Positions 24,269-32,523 of a DNA stretch of 64,000 nucleotides are shown in pieces. The first letter of the stretch is position 1, and each line of letters starts with the position of its first letter. This DNA comes from Nocardioides sp. JQ2195 (GTDB taxonomy: Bacteria; Actinomycetota; Actinomycetes; Propionibacteriales; Nocardioidaceae). The notes under the pieces are model-generated. The model saw only the letters and a list, made by a program, of their open reading frames with translations. It was not told where the DNA came from and made no database searches. The position numbers were made by a program, and so were the translations under genes. The DNA is taken from contig NZ_CP050902.1 in assembly GCF_012272695.1 (NCBI RefSeq), positions 3,472,001 through 3,536,000 on the forward strand, in the 5' to 3' direction.

Positions 24269-25995
24269 GCTGCCTCCTCCGCGGTGAGCTGGGACTCGAC
24301 GATCTCCTGATAGGTGGCGCAGTCGGCGAGCAGCTCGTCGTGGGTTCCTCGCCCGACCACCACGCCGTCCTCGAGCACGAGGATCAGGTCGGCCCCACGA
24401 ATGGTGGAGACCCGTTGCGCCACGATCAGCACCGTCGCGTCGGCGGTGACCGGCCCCAGCGCAGCCCTCACCCGGGCGTCCGTGGACAGGTCCAGCGCCG
24501 AGAACGAGTCGTCGAAGAGATAGATCCGGGGTTGTCTGACCACGGCGCGGGCGATCGCGAGTCGCTGCCTCTGGCCACCGGAGAAGTTCGTGCCGCCCTG
24601 CACCACCGGCGCCTCCAGCCCCTCCGGAACGGCCTCGACGAAGTCCTTCACCTGGGCGATCTCGAGGGCTCGCCACAGGTCCTCGTCGCTGGCGTCGGGC
24701 CGGCCGTGGCGCAGGTTGTCAGCGATCGTGCCACTGAACAGGAACGCCTGCTGCGGGACCAGTCCGATCCGGGCCCACATCGAGTCGGCGTCCAGCCGGC
24801 GTACGTCGACACCGTCGATGCGGACTTCGCCGGCGGTCGCGTCGAAGAGCCGGGGCACGAGGTTGACCAGCGTGGTCTTCCCGGCACCGGTGGACCCGAT
24901 CACCGCGACCGTCTGTCCCGGTCGGGCACTGAACGAGATGTCACGCAGCACCGGCTGCTCGGCACCGGGATAGGTGAACTCGACGTGGTCGAGCTCGAGC
25001 ACTCCTCGGGCCTCGGTGACGAGGCCGTCCTCGGCCAGGACCACGCTGCTGTCGGTGTCGAGCACCTCGGCGATGCGGTCGGCGCACACGGCGGAGCGGG
25101 GCACCATCATCAGCATGAACATGCCCATCATCACCGACATCATGATCTGCATCAGATAGCTCAGGAAGGCGGTCAACGAGCCGACCTCCATGTTGCCGTC
25201 GTCCACGCGGTGGCCGCCGAACCAGAGCACCGCGACACTGGCCACGTTGACCACCAGCATCACCATCGGGAACATGGTGGCCATCCACCGACCGGCTCGG
25301 ATCGACACGTCGGTCAGGTCCTGGTTGGCCTTGGCGAAGCGCTGGGTCTCCTCCTTCTCACGGACGAAGGCGCGGACCACGCGGATGCCGGTGATCTGCT
25401 CGCGCAGCACCCGGTTGACGCCGTCGATGCGCTCCTGGACCAGCCGGAAGCTGGGCACCATCCGGGAGACGACCAGGCCGACCACGACGAAGAGCACGGG
25501 GATCATCACCGCGAGCAGCCAGGAGAGGCCGAGGTCCTCCCGCATCGCCATCAGGATGCCGCCGACCATCATGATCGGGACCATCACTGCCATCGTGCAG
25601 GTCATCAGCGCCAGCATCTGCACCTGTTGCACGTCGTTGGTGTTGCGCGTGATCAGCGACGGGGCACCGAAGTGGGTGACCTCACGGCCGGAGAAGCTGC
25701 CGACCTTGGCGAAGACGGCCGCCCGCAGGTCCCGTCCGAAGGACATCGCCGTGCGTGCCGAGAACCAGACCGCGATGATCGAGCAGGCGATCTGCAGCAG
25801 CGAGACCGCAAGCATGATGCCGCCGGTGCGAAGGATGTAGTCGATGTCGCCCTGGGCCACGCCGTCATCGATGATGTCGGCGTTCAGGCTGGGCAGGTAG
25901 AGCATCGCCACGGTGCTGACGAACTGCAGGGCGACGATGATCGCGATCCACCGCTTGTACGGCGCCAGGTGGGTGCGCAGGATCCTGAGCAGCAT
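24265..25995 (-). CDS. ABC exporter subunit A of a heterodimer (permease-ATPase fusion, degenerate Walker B)
   Basis: The 576-residue half-transporter starts directly with a membrane helix (MLLRILRTHLAPYKRW). The ATPase domain has Walker A GSTGAGKTT, a canonical signature FSGGQRQRL and a Walker B where the catalytic Glu is Asp (IYLFDDSFSALD). It would therefore contribute a good signature to the active site and a dead Walker B to the other site. It overlaps the upstream TetR gene by one base (TGATG) and the next subunit by four. The export substrate is unknown; TetR control suggests a drug or lipid. Confidence 0.92.
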   Translation of the reverse strand: MLLRILRTHLAPYKRWIAIIVALQFVSTVAMLYLPSLNADIIDDGVAQGDIDYILRTGGIMLAVSLLQIACSIIAVWFSARTAMSFGRDLRAAVFAKVGSFSGREVTHFGAPSLITRNTNDVQQVQMLALMTCTMAVMVPIMMVGGILMAMREDLGLSWLLAVMIPVLFVVVGLVVSRMVPSFRLVQERIDGVNRVLREQITGIRVVRAFVREKEETQRFAKANQDLTDVSIRAGRWMATMFPMVMLVVNVASVAVLWFGGHRVDDGNMEVGSLTAFLSYLMQIMMSVMMGMFMLMMVPRSAVCADRIAEVLDTDSSVVLAEDGLVTEARGVLELDHVEFTYPGAEQPVLRDISFSARPGQTVAVIGSTGAGKTTLVNLVPRLFDATAGEVRIDGVDVRRLDADSMWARIGLVPQQAFLFSGTIADNLRHGRPDASDEDLWRALEIAQVKDFVEAVPEGLEAPVVQGGTNFSGGQRQRLAIARAVVRQPRIYLFDDSFSALDLSTDARVRAALGPVTADATVLIVAQRVSTIRGADLILVLEDGVVVGRGTHDELLADCATYQEIVESQLTAEEAA

Positions 25996-26606
25996 CAGGC
26001 GTCCTCCTCGGGGAGCATCACGCCGCCGACGATGATGTCGGCGACCTGGTCGGAGGTGAGGTCGGCCCCGAGGTCCATGCCGGCCGAGCCGAAGACGAGC
26101 GAGCGGAGCACCACGGCGGCGGTGGCGGGCGGGACGCGCAGCTGGTCGGCGTACGGCTCGAAGAGGCCGGACAGCATCTCCAGCAGCTGGCGGTTGGCCC
26201 GGACCATGAACTCCGGAGGGCCGGGCGGGCCCTCGTGGCGGTGGTCGTGGCCCTGCTTCATCATGTAGCTGCGGACGGCGAACATCACCCGCATCATCCG
26301 GTGCAGCTGCAGGGTGAGGGTCTCGGCGGCCCTGCGGACCCGCTCGTGCAGGTCGTCGTCGGACGCGAGCATCGCCTCGAACTCCTCACGGCCGTGCTCG
26401 GGGTTGATCGCCTCCTCCGCGACGGCCCACATCAGCTCGGTCTTGTCTGCGAAGACCCGGAAGATCGTCCCCTCCGCGACACCAGCCGCCTCGGCGATCA
26501 GCCGGGTGCTCAGGTCGCCTCCGTGCTCGATGACGAGGGGCACGACGGCATCGAGGATCGCCCGACGGCGATCGTCGGGGGACATGGGGCGGGCGCGAGG
26601 AGTCAC
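25995..26606 (-). CDS. TetR-family regulator of the ABC exporter operon
   Basis: The 203-residue protein has an N-terminal TetR helix-turn-helix (RRRAILDAVVPLVIEHG, then TRLIAEAAGVAEGTIFRVF) and a ligand domain with a His-rich loop near HDHRHEG. It is the first gene of the operon with both exporter genes, so it most likely represses its own operon. The GTG at 26606 is chosen because TACTCT lies exactly 7 bases upstream; an ATG at 26585 is the alternative. An 18-bp palindrome overlaps the promoter. Confidence 0.9.
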   Translation of the reverse strand: MTPRARPMSPDDRRRAILDAVVPLVIEHGGDLSTRLIAEAAGVAEGTIFRVFADKTELMWAVAEEAINPEHGREEFEAMLASDDDLHERVRRAAETLTLQLHRMMRVMFAVRSYMMKQGHDHRHEGPPGPPEFMVRANRQLLEMLSGLFEPYADQLRVPPATAAVVLRSLVFGSAGMDLGADLTSDQVADIIVGGVMLPEEDA

Positions 26607-26613
26607 GCCGGCA

Positions 26614-26639
26614 AGAGTAAATGAGTGAGCGCTCACTCA
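26614..26639 (-). promoter_or_regulatory. TetR operator palindrome and -10 box
   Basis: TGAGTGAGCGCTCACTCA (26622-26639) is a perfect 18-bp palindrome of the kind bound by TetR-family repressors. It lies immediately upstream of the -10 box TACTCT (26614-26619), so bound repressor would block RNA polymerase. It is also about 50 bases upstream of the divergent sulfotransferase start and could affect that gene. Confidence 0.8.
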
Positions 26640-26687
26640 CAAGCCCTTCTGCGGGTGGCCACCTCGTTCCGTGCCAAACTGAGCCCC

Positions 26688-27845
26688 ATGACGAGCACCA
26701 CGGCCCGCCCTCGCGTGATCCTCCACGTGGGCATCCCCAAGACCGGCACCAGCGCCCTGCAGGTCGCCTTCGTCCGCGACCGTGAGCTGCTCGCCCAGCA
26801 CGGCATCATCTACCCCAGCGACCCCGCCGTCCCGAGCATGGACGCCCGCGCGACGCGCGGCGGTGTGACCAGTGGGAACGCCTCGCTGCTGCGTGCCTTC
26901 CTGATGCCCGGGAAGACCCCTCGTGGGACCTCACCCGAGGAAGCACTCGCCACCGCCATGACGGTGATCCGCGACGCGGGTGACGGCAGCTCGTCGCTCC
27001 TGTTCTCCTCCGAGTTCCTGTGTCGTTCCGACCTGGGCCGCTTCGCGACCTTCGTCGCGGCGTGCGACGAGATCGGCTACGACGTGGAGGTCGTGGGCTA
27101 CGTCCGCAACGTGGTGGGGCACGCCGTCTCCCAATACATCCAGCGCTTGAAGCGACACCGTTTCACCGGCAGCTTCGCCGACTTCGTCGAGCCCTCCGAG
27201 GGCGACACCTACAAGCCGCCGATGCGTTCCTGGATCGAGGGCATGGGCGCGGTGCTCGGTCCGTCGGCGGTGACGGTGGTCCACTACGACAGCCTCCGCA
27301 ACGACCTGGTCCGGCACTTCTTCGACGAGTACCTCAAGGTGCCGGCCGAGAACCTGGCGCCGGCCCTCGAGCACACCGTCAACCGGTCACTGACCCCCGA
27401 CGAAGTACGCCTCATGCGTGAGATCAACAAGCGGTTGAAGACCGCCGGCGCCAGTCGTCAGGTCAGCGACGTGGTGATCAGCGCGAACCCCTCGGTCCCC
27501 GAGCGCCCCTACCTCACCCGCGCCGACCGCGACCGCGTGGTCGAGCTCTTCACCGACGAGGTCGACTGGATCAACGCCAACGGGATCCTCGGGGGCAAGC
27601 TCGAGCTCGACTCCCCCAGCATCACGATCCTCGACGAGGACCCCGACGACACCGCGATCACGCCGAGCGAGCGGACCCTGGTGGACGTGATCGCCACCCA
27701 GGCGAACCGTGCGGTGAGCCTGCAGGCGAAGGCCAAGCAGAGTGCCCGCAAGGCGAAGCGAGCTGCCGCCCGGAAGACACCCGCCGCTGCTGCGGCCCCC
27801 AAGGCCGCTCCGGAGCGCCGCCGCAGCCTCTTCCGGAGGAAGTGA
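26688..27845 (+). CDS. Sulfotransferase-like protein with a basic C-terminal tail
   Basis: The 385-residue protein has the PAPS-binding 5'-phosphosulfate loop LHVGIPKTGTSALQ (12-25) near the N-terminus and a VVGYVRNVVGHAVSQYIQ segment that fits the 3'-phosphate-binding motif of sulfotransferases. Members sulfate glycans, lipids or peptides. The last 50 residues are rich in Ala, Lys and Arg and end SLFRRK, which is atypical for the fold and may bind membrane or nucleic acid. No PAPS-synthesis genes are near. It ends 10 bases from the convergent pdxH gene. Confidence 0.8.
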   Translation: MTSTTARPRVILHVGIPKTGTSALQVAFVRDRELLAQHGIIYPSDPAVPSMDARATRGGVTSGNASLLRAFLMPGKTPRGTSPEEALATAMTVIRDAGDGSSSLLFSSEFLCRSDLGRFATFVAACDEIGYDVEVVGYVRNVVGHAVSQYIQRLKRHRFTGSFADFVEPSEGDTYKPPMRSWIEGMGAVLGPSAVTVVHYDSLRNDLVRHFFDEYLKVPAENLAPALEHTVNRSLTPDEVRLMREINKRLKTAGASRQVSDVVISANPSVPERPYLTRADRDRVVELFTDEVDWINANGILGGKLELDSPSITILDEDPDDTAITPSERTLVDVIATQANRAVSLQAKAKQSARKAKRAAARKTPAAAAAPKAAPERRRSLFRRK

Positions 27846-27855
27846 ACAGGCCGGA

Positions 27856-28491
27856 TCAGGGCGCCAGTCGCTCCCGGAGCCAGCTCGTGCCGTCGGCTGC
27901 ACGGCGGTAGCGCCAGCGGTCGTGCATGCGGTTGGCCCGCCCCTGCCAGAACTCGATGCGCTCGGGCACCACGACGTACCCGCCCCAGTGCTCGGGGGGC
28001 GGCACCTGCTCGGGTTGGTGCGCCGCCGCGTCGTCGTAGGCGCGTCGCATCTCGTCGGCGGTGACCACCTGTGACTGCGGCGAGGCCCACGCGCCGAGCT
28101 GCGCTCCGCGCGGGCGTGTGGCGAAGTACGCCGCCACCTCGTCGCGGTCGAGCAGCTGCGCGCTCCCCTCCACCCGGACCTGTCGTTGCAGCGGGTGCCA
28201 CGGGAAGAGCAGGGCGCATCTCGGGTTGTCGTGCAGCTCAGATCCCTTGTGGGACTGGAGATTGGTGAAGAACGAGAAGCCACGTTCGTCAAGCGCCTTG
28301 AGCAGGACCATCCGTGCGGAGGGCTGGCCGTCGCTCGAGACCGTCGCCACGACCATGGCATTCGGCTCGGGGAGGACCCGCGCCTGCTCGAACCAGGCAC
28401 GGAAGATCACGAACGGATCGTCCGACAGGTCACCCTCCGAGAGCCCCTCCTGGGCGTACTCCGCACGGAGCCTCGCGAAGTCGTCTGACAT
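27856..28491 (-). CDS. pdxH: Pyridoxamine/pyridoxine 5'-phosphate oxidase
   Basis: PdxH uses FMN to oxidise pyridoxine or pyridoxamine phosphate to pyridoxal phosphate. The 211-residue length, the RMVLLKALDERGFSFFTN block, the QVRVEGSAQLL strand and the C-terminal RIEFWQGRANRMHDR signature all fit. The ATG at 28491 is preceded by TAGGGT at 7 bases, so the mRNA is probably leaderless. It is divergent from citrate synthase. Confidence 0.95.
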   Translation of the reverse strand: MSDDFARLRAEYAQEGLSEGDLSDDPFVIFRAWFEQARVLPEPNAMVVATVSSDGQPSARMVLLKALDERGFSFFTNLQSHKGSELHDNPRCALLFPWHPLQRQVRVEGSAQLLDRDEVAAYFATRPRGAQLGAWASPQSQVVTADEMRRAYDDAAAHQPEQVPPPEHWGGYVVVPERIEFWQGRANRMHDRWRYRRAADGTSWLRERLAP

Positions 28492-28504
28492 GGCCTCGAC
28501 CCTA
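28492..28504 (-). promoter_or_regulatory. Leaderless-type -10 box for pdxH
   Basis: TAGGGT (minus strand, 28499-28504) sits 7 bases before the pdxH ATG. No Shine-Dalgarno site is present. Confidence 0.5.
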
Positions 28505-28576
28505 GCCCGGTGTGCACTCGGCCGAGGAGAGGGGCAGAATGCGTTTGTTTCAACGTCGAGCACAAGGAGTCTGTCC

Positions 28577-29680
28577 ATGACCGAGGTTCACCACGGCCTT
28601 GAGGGCGTCATCGCATTCGAGTCCGAGATCGCCGAACCCGACAAGGAAGGCTCCTCGCTCCGCTATCGCGGCGTCGACATCGAGGACATCGTCGGCCGCG
28701 TCCCCTTCGAGAACGTCTGGGGCCTGCTGATCGACGGCGCCTACACCCCCGGCCTCCCGGCCGCCGAGCCCTACAACCTGCCGGTCCACACCGGCGACGT
28801 ACGTGTCGACGTCCAGGCCGCCGTCGCGATGCTCGCGCCGGCCTTCGGCTTCGGCCAGACCTACGACATCTCCGACGAGCAGGCCCGTGAGGACCTCGCA
28901 CGCGTGGCCGTCATGGTGCTGTCGTACGCCGCCCAGTCGGCCCGCGGCCTGCACCAGCCCGTCGTGCCGCAGAAGCTCGTCGACGAGGGCAGGACCCTGG
29001 CCGAGAAGTTCCTGATCCGCTGGAAGGGCGAGGCCGACCCCAAGCACGTCAAGGCGATCGACGCCTACTGGAGCTCGGCCGCCGAGCACGGCATGAACGC
29101 CTCCACCTTCACCGCCCGCGTGATCACCTCCACAGGTGCCGATGTGGCCGCCGCGTTCTCCGGCGCCATCGGAGCGATGAGCGGCCCCCTGCACGGTGGC
29201 GCACCCTCCCGCGTGCTCGGCATGATCGCCGACGTGGAGAAGTCCGGCGACGCCGAGGGCTACGTCAAGGACCTGCTCGACCGCGGCGAGCGGCTGATGG
29301 GCTTCGGCCACCGCGTCTACCGTGCCGAGGACCCGCGCGCCCGCGTGCTCCGTCGGACGGCCAAGGAGCTCGACGCGCCCCGCTACGCCGTCGCCGAGGC
29401 CCTCGAGAAGGCTGCCCTGGCCGAGCTCAAGGACCGTCGCCCCGACCGCGTGCTCGAGACCAACGTCGAGTTCTGGGCCGCGATCGTGCTCGACTTCGCC
29501 GAGGTGCCGGCCCCGATGTTCACGTCGATGTTCACCTGCGCCCGCACCGGTGGTTGGTCGGCGCACATCCTCGAGCAGAAGCGCACCGGTCGCCTGATCC
29601 GCCCGTCGGCGGTCTACACCGGGCCCGACACCCGCCCGGCCGACTCGGTCGAGGGCTGGAACTCCGACTGGGCCAAGTAG
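28577..29680 (+). CDS. Citrate synthase 2 (CitA-like)
   Basis: The enzyme condenses acetyl-CoA with oxaloacetate. At 367 residues it belongs to the short citrate synthase / methylcitrate synthase group. The catalytic histidine motif GPLHGGAPSRVL, the second His in MGFGHRVYRAEDPRA and a conserved catalytic Asp near FAEVPAPMF are present. Its N-terminus (GLEGVIAFESEIAEPD) resembles mycobacterial CitA. The ATG has an AAGGAG site 9 bases upstream. It could also act on propionyl-CoA. Confidence 0.93.
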   Translation: MTEVHHGLEGVIAFESEIAEPDKEGSSLRYRGVDIEDIVGRVPFENVWGLLIDGAYTPGLPAAEPYNLPVHTGDVRVDVQAAVAMLAPAFGFGQTYDISDEQAREDLARVAVMVLSYAAQSARGLHQPVVPQKLVDEGRTLAEKFLIRWKGEADPKHVKAIDAYWSSAAEHGMNASTFTARVITSTGADVAAAFSGAIGAMSGPLHGGAPSRVLGMIADVEKSGDAEGYVKDLLDRGERLMGFGHRVYRAEDPRARVLRRTAKELDAPRYAVAEALEKAALAELKDRRPDRVLETNVEFWAAIVLDFAEVPAPMFTSMFTCARTGGWSAHILEQKRTGRLIRPSAVYTGPDTRPADSVEGWNSDWAK

Positions 29681-29695
29681 GTCTCACAGCCCCTG

Positions 29696-30352
29696 CTAGA
29701 CAGGCGGCTCGAGGCCCGACTGGATCGCGAAGACGACCAGCTGGGCACGGTCACGCGCATGCAGCTTCACCATCGCCCGTGACACGTGGGTACGCACGGT
29801 GTCGGGGCTGACGACGAGGCGTACGGCGATCTCCTGGTTCGACATCCCGGTCGCCACCCACGCCACCATCTCGCGCTCACGCTCGGTGAGGTGCACCAGC
29901 TGCGGGTGCGGCGTACGACGCGGCGCGGCGTCGCCGAAGTGCTCGATGACACGCTTGGTCACCGACGGGGCGAGCAGGGAGCCGCCCTCGGCGACCACCC
30001 GGATCGCGTCGAGCAGGGCGGTCGGCTCGGCGTCCTTGAGCAGGAAGCCGGAGGCACCGTGACGGAGGGCCTCGAAGACGTATTCGTCGAGCTCGAAGGT
30101 GGTCAGAACGACCACGCGCACGGCGGCCAGGCCGGGGTCGGCGCCGACCTGGCGGAGCAGCTCGAGCCCGTCGGTGCCCGGCATCCGGATGTCGCAGAGC
30201 ACCACGTCGGGTCGCTCGCGACGGATCGCCATCAGGCCGGCGGCGCCGTCCTCCGCCTCGCCGACCACCTCGAGATCGGCCTCACTGCCGATCAGCGTGC
30301 GCAGGCCGACTCGCACCAGGGCCTGGTCGTCAACAAGGACGACGCGGATCAT
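29696..30352 (-). CDS. NarL/FixJ-family response regulator
   Basis: The 218-residue protein has a receiver domain with phospho-acceptor Asp54 (VVLCDIRMPG) and the conserved Lys in GFLLKDAEP, followed by a LuxR-type helix-turn-helix (LTEREREMVAWVATGMSNQEIA). It overlaps the kinase gene by 4 bases. With the adjacent kinase and ABC-2 transporter it forms a sensor-efflux module. A perfect 8-2-8 palindrome upstream of both divergent units is a likely binding site. Confidence 0.94.
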   Translation of the reverse strand: MIRVVLVDDQALVRVGLRTLIGSEADLEVVGEAEDGAAGLMAIRRERPDVVLCDIRMPGTDGLELLRQVGADPGLAAVRVVVLTTFELDEYVFEALRHGASGFLLKDAEPTALLDAIRVVAEGGSLLAPSVTKRVIEHFGDAAPRRTPHPQLVHLTEREREMVAWVATGMSNQEIAVRLVVSPDTVRTHVSRAMVKLHARDRAQLVVFAIQSGLEPPV

Positions 30353-31479
30353 CGGCCCACCGCCCCGGCTGGTGGGAACGTCGCGCGCACCCGGAAGCCG
30401 CGGTCGGTCGGACCGGCCTCCAGCATTCCGCCGAGGCCTCCCACCCGCTCGCGCATGCCCCGAAGACCCATGCCCTCATCGTGCACCACTCCCCCGCGCC
30501 CGTCATCGTCGATCGCCACGACGAACGCCCCGTGCCCGGAGGAGAGGGCCACCGTCACGGCGGTCGCGCCGGCATGGCGCAGCACGTTGGTCAGCGCCTC
30601 CTGGATGATCGCGTAGGCCGCCTCGCTGGTCGATGCGTCAACGTGGTCGCCGCTGCCGACGACCTCGACGTGCAGGCCACCGGCGCGCACTCGATCGAGC
30701 AGGAGGTCGAGCTCGTCCAGCCCACGCCGTGGCGTGCGTGGCGCGCTCTCCACTGCAGTGCCGGTGATCTGCGACAGCTCCGCGCGCAACGCGTCGAGGG
30801 CTTCCTTGCTGGTCGTGCGGATCGCCTCCAAGGCATCCCGGGCGGCCGCGGGATCGCGCTCGAGCACGTGCAGGGCGACACCCGACTGCATCGCGATCAC
30901 GGCCAGGCCATGACCGACGCCGTCGTGCAGGTCCTGCGCCATCCGGAGCTGTTCCTCCGTGGCGGCCCGCCGCCGTTCGACGCGGTGGGCCTCCTCGCGC
31001 GTGCGGATCGCGGTGGCGATCGAGGCCGCCGCGGAGACCAGCGCACCCACTCCGACCGACTGCCAGATCCCGATGTCGAGCTCGTCCCACCGGACGCCAC
31101 GGATCACCAGCCCCGCCCAGACCAGCACACCGGAGGCGAGCAGCAGCGGCCACCACTCACGGAACCGACGCCGCGAGGCCACCAGGAACGCTGCCACCAC
31201 GATGGTGAAGAAGACCGGGCCGTTCTCACCGCCCACGGCGAAGTAGGCACCGACCGAGACCCCGTTGGCAACCACGCCCAACGGCCAACGGTCGATCGCG
31301 AAGAGCACGACCGCGGAGAGCACGGCGAGGACCACCGCCGCAGCCCCACCGACAAACGCGCGCGCGGGATGGAAGTCGCCGGCATCGCCGAGGTTCACCC
31401 CGACGGAGCCACCGGTGACGACCACCAGCACCGGGATCAGCCACCACCGGTGCGACAGCAGGGACAACGTCGAGTTCAT
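30349..31479 (-). CDS. Membrane histidine kinase (HisKA_3, NarL partner)
   Basis: The 376-residue kinase has about five membrane helices in residues 10-165 with almost no extracellular domain. A dimerisation helix follows with phospho-His in the motif MAQDLHDGVGHGLAVIAMQ, then a HATPase_c domain (DDDGRGG, GMGLRGMRERV). Kinases of this build often sense membrane or cell-envelope stress. The ATG at 31479 has TAGCGT 7 bases upstream and no ribosome site, which favours a leaderless message. Confidence 0.93.
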   Translation of the reverse strand: MNSTLSLLSHRWWLIPVLVVVTGGSVGVNLGDAGDFHPARAFVGGAAAVVLAVLSAVVLFAIDRWPLGVVANGVSVGAYFAVGGENGPVFFTIVVAAFLVASRRRFREWWPLLLASGVLVWAGLVIRGVRWDELDIGIWQSVGVGALVSAAASIATAIRTREEAHRVERRRAATEEQLRMAQDLHDGVGHGLAVIAMQSGVALHVLERDPAAARDALEAIRTTSKEALDALRAELSQITGTAVESAPRTPRRGLDELDLLLDRVRAGGLHVEVVGSGDHVDASTSEAAYAIIQEALTNVLRHAGATAVTVALSSGHGAFVVAIDDDGRGGVVHDEGMGLRGMRERVGGLGGMLEAGPTDRGFRVRATFPPAGAVGR

Positions 31480-31492
31480 ACCCCCGACGCTA
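31480..31492 (-). promoter_or_regulatory. Leaderless-type -10 box for the kinase-regulator operon
   Basis: TAGCGT (minus strand, 31487-31492) sits 7 bases before the kinase ATG. Confidence 0.45.
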
Positions 31493-31536
31493 GGGCAGGC
31501 AGGAGCACTCGGCGTACGACGCGGCACGGTTGCGGC

Positions 31537-31554
31537 CTACGCAGTTCTGCGTAG
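31537..31554. promoter_or_regulatory. Palindromic operator for the NarL-type regulator
   Basis: CTACGCAGTTCTGCGTAG is a perfect inverted repeat (8-bp arms, 2-base centre) in the 132-bp divergent gap between the kinase and the ABC transporter genes. It is the size and style of LuxR/NarL-family sites and would let one regulator control both units. Confidence 0.7.
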
Positions 31555-31611
31555 CACGGGGCCGCGACTGGGCGGACGTCCCGGCGCGGGATCCGCGGCA
31601 ACCTCGGAGCC

Positions 31612-32523
31612 ATGAGCGAGAACGTGGTGGAGACCAGGGAGCTGACCAAGGAGTACGGCGACCGGCTGGCCGCCGACAAGGTCAGCATGACCGTGCGGCG
31701 CGGCGAGGTCTACGGATTCCTCGGCCCCAACGGCGCCGGCAAGACGACGACCCTGAGGATGGTGCTGGGGCTGGTCCGACCGACCTCCGGATCGGCCACC
31801 GTGCTCGGCAACCCCGCGGGCACACCCGCGGTGACCGCTCGCATCGGTGCGCTGATCGAGGGACCCGGCTTCTTCCCCTACCTGTCCGGTCTCGAGAACC
31901 TGCGGGTGATGGCGCGCTACCGCGGCCTGCCCGGGTCGGCGGCTGCCGCTGCGCTGGCCAGGGTCGACCTGGCCGGCCGCGGCAACGACAAGTTCACGTC
32001 GTACTCGCTCGGGATGAAGCAGCGCCTGGGCGTCGCCTCGGCGCTGATGGGCGAGCCCGACCTGATCGTGCTCGACGAGCCCACCAACGGGCTGGACCCC
32101 GCCGGCATGGCCGACATGCGGGCGCTGATCGTGGAGCTCGCCCGGGGTGGCCAGAGCGTGCTGCTCTCGAGCCACCTCCTCGACGAGGTCCAGGAGATCT
32201 GCGACCGCGTCGGCGTGATCAACCGGGGCCGGCTGTTGCGGGAGTCGACGGTGGCCGACCTGCGCGGCAGCACCCACATCACCCTCGCCGCCCACCCTGT
32301 CGACGACGCGCTCGCGGTCGCCATGAGGGCGGCCGGCGAGGACGGCGTACGCCTGGTCGGCGAACGGATCGAGCTCGACCTGGCCGACTCCGCCGCACCC
32401 GCGCTGGTTCGCGACCTGGTCGCCGCCGGCATCGACGTCCACGCGATCGGCAGCTCCGAACGCAGCCTCGAGGACGTCTTCTTCGAGATGACCACCACGC
32501 CCGAGATGGAGTCCCTGTCATGA
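31612..32523 (+). CDS. ABC transporter ATP-binding subunit (ABC-2 type)
   Basis: The 303-residue ATPase has Walker A (GPNGAGKTT, about residues 42-50), the signature YSLGMKQRLG and Walker B LIVLDEPTNGLDP, and the C-terminal extension typical of drug or antibiotic exporters of the DrrA/BcrA group. The stop overlaps the permease start as ATGA. Adjacent two-component genes suggest induction by an envelope-active compound. Confidence 0.94.
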   Translation: MSENVVETRELTKEYGDRLAADKVSMTVRRGEVYGFLGPNGAGKTTTLRMVLGLVRPTSGSATVLGNPAGTPAVTARIGALIEGPGFFPYLSGLENLRVMARYRGLPGSAAAAALARVDLAGRGNDKFTSYSLGMKQRLGVASALMGEPDLIVLDEPTNGLDPAGMADMRALIVELARGGQSVLLSSHLLDEVQEICDRVGVINRGRLLRESTVADLRGSTHITLAAHPVDDALAVAMRAAGEDGVRLVGERIELDLADSAAPALVRDLVAAGIDVHAIGSSERSLEDVFFEMTTTPEMESLS

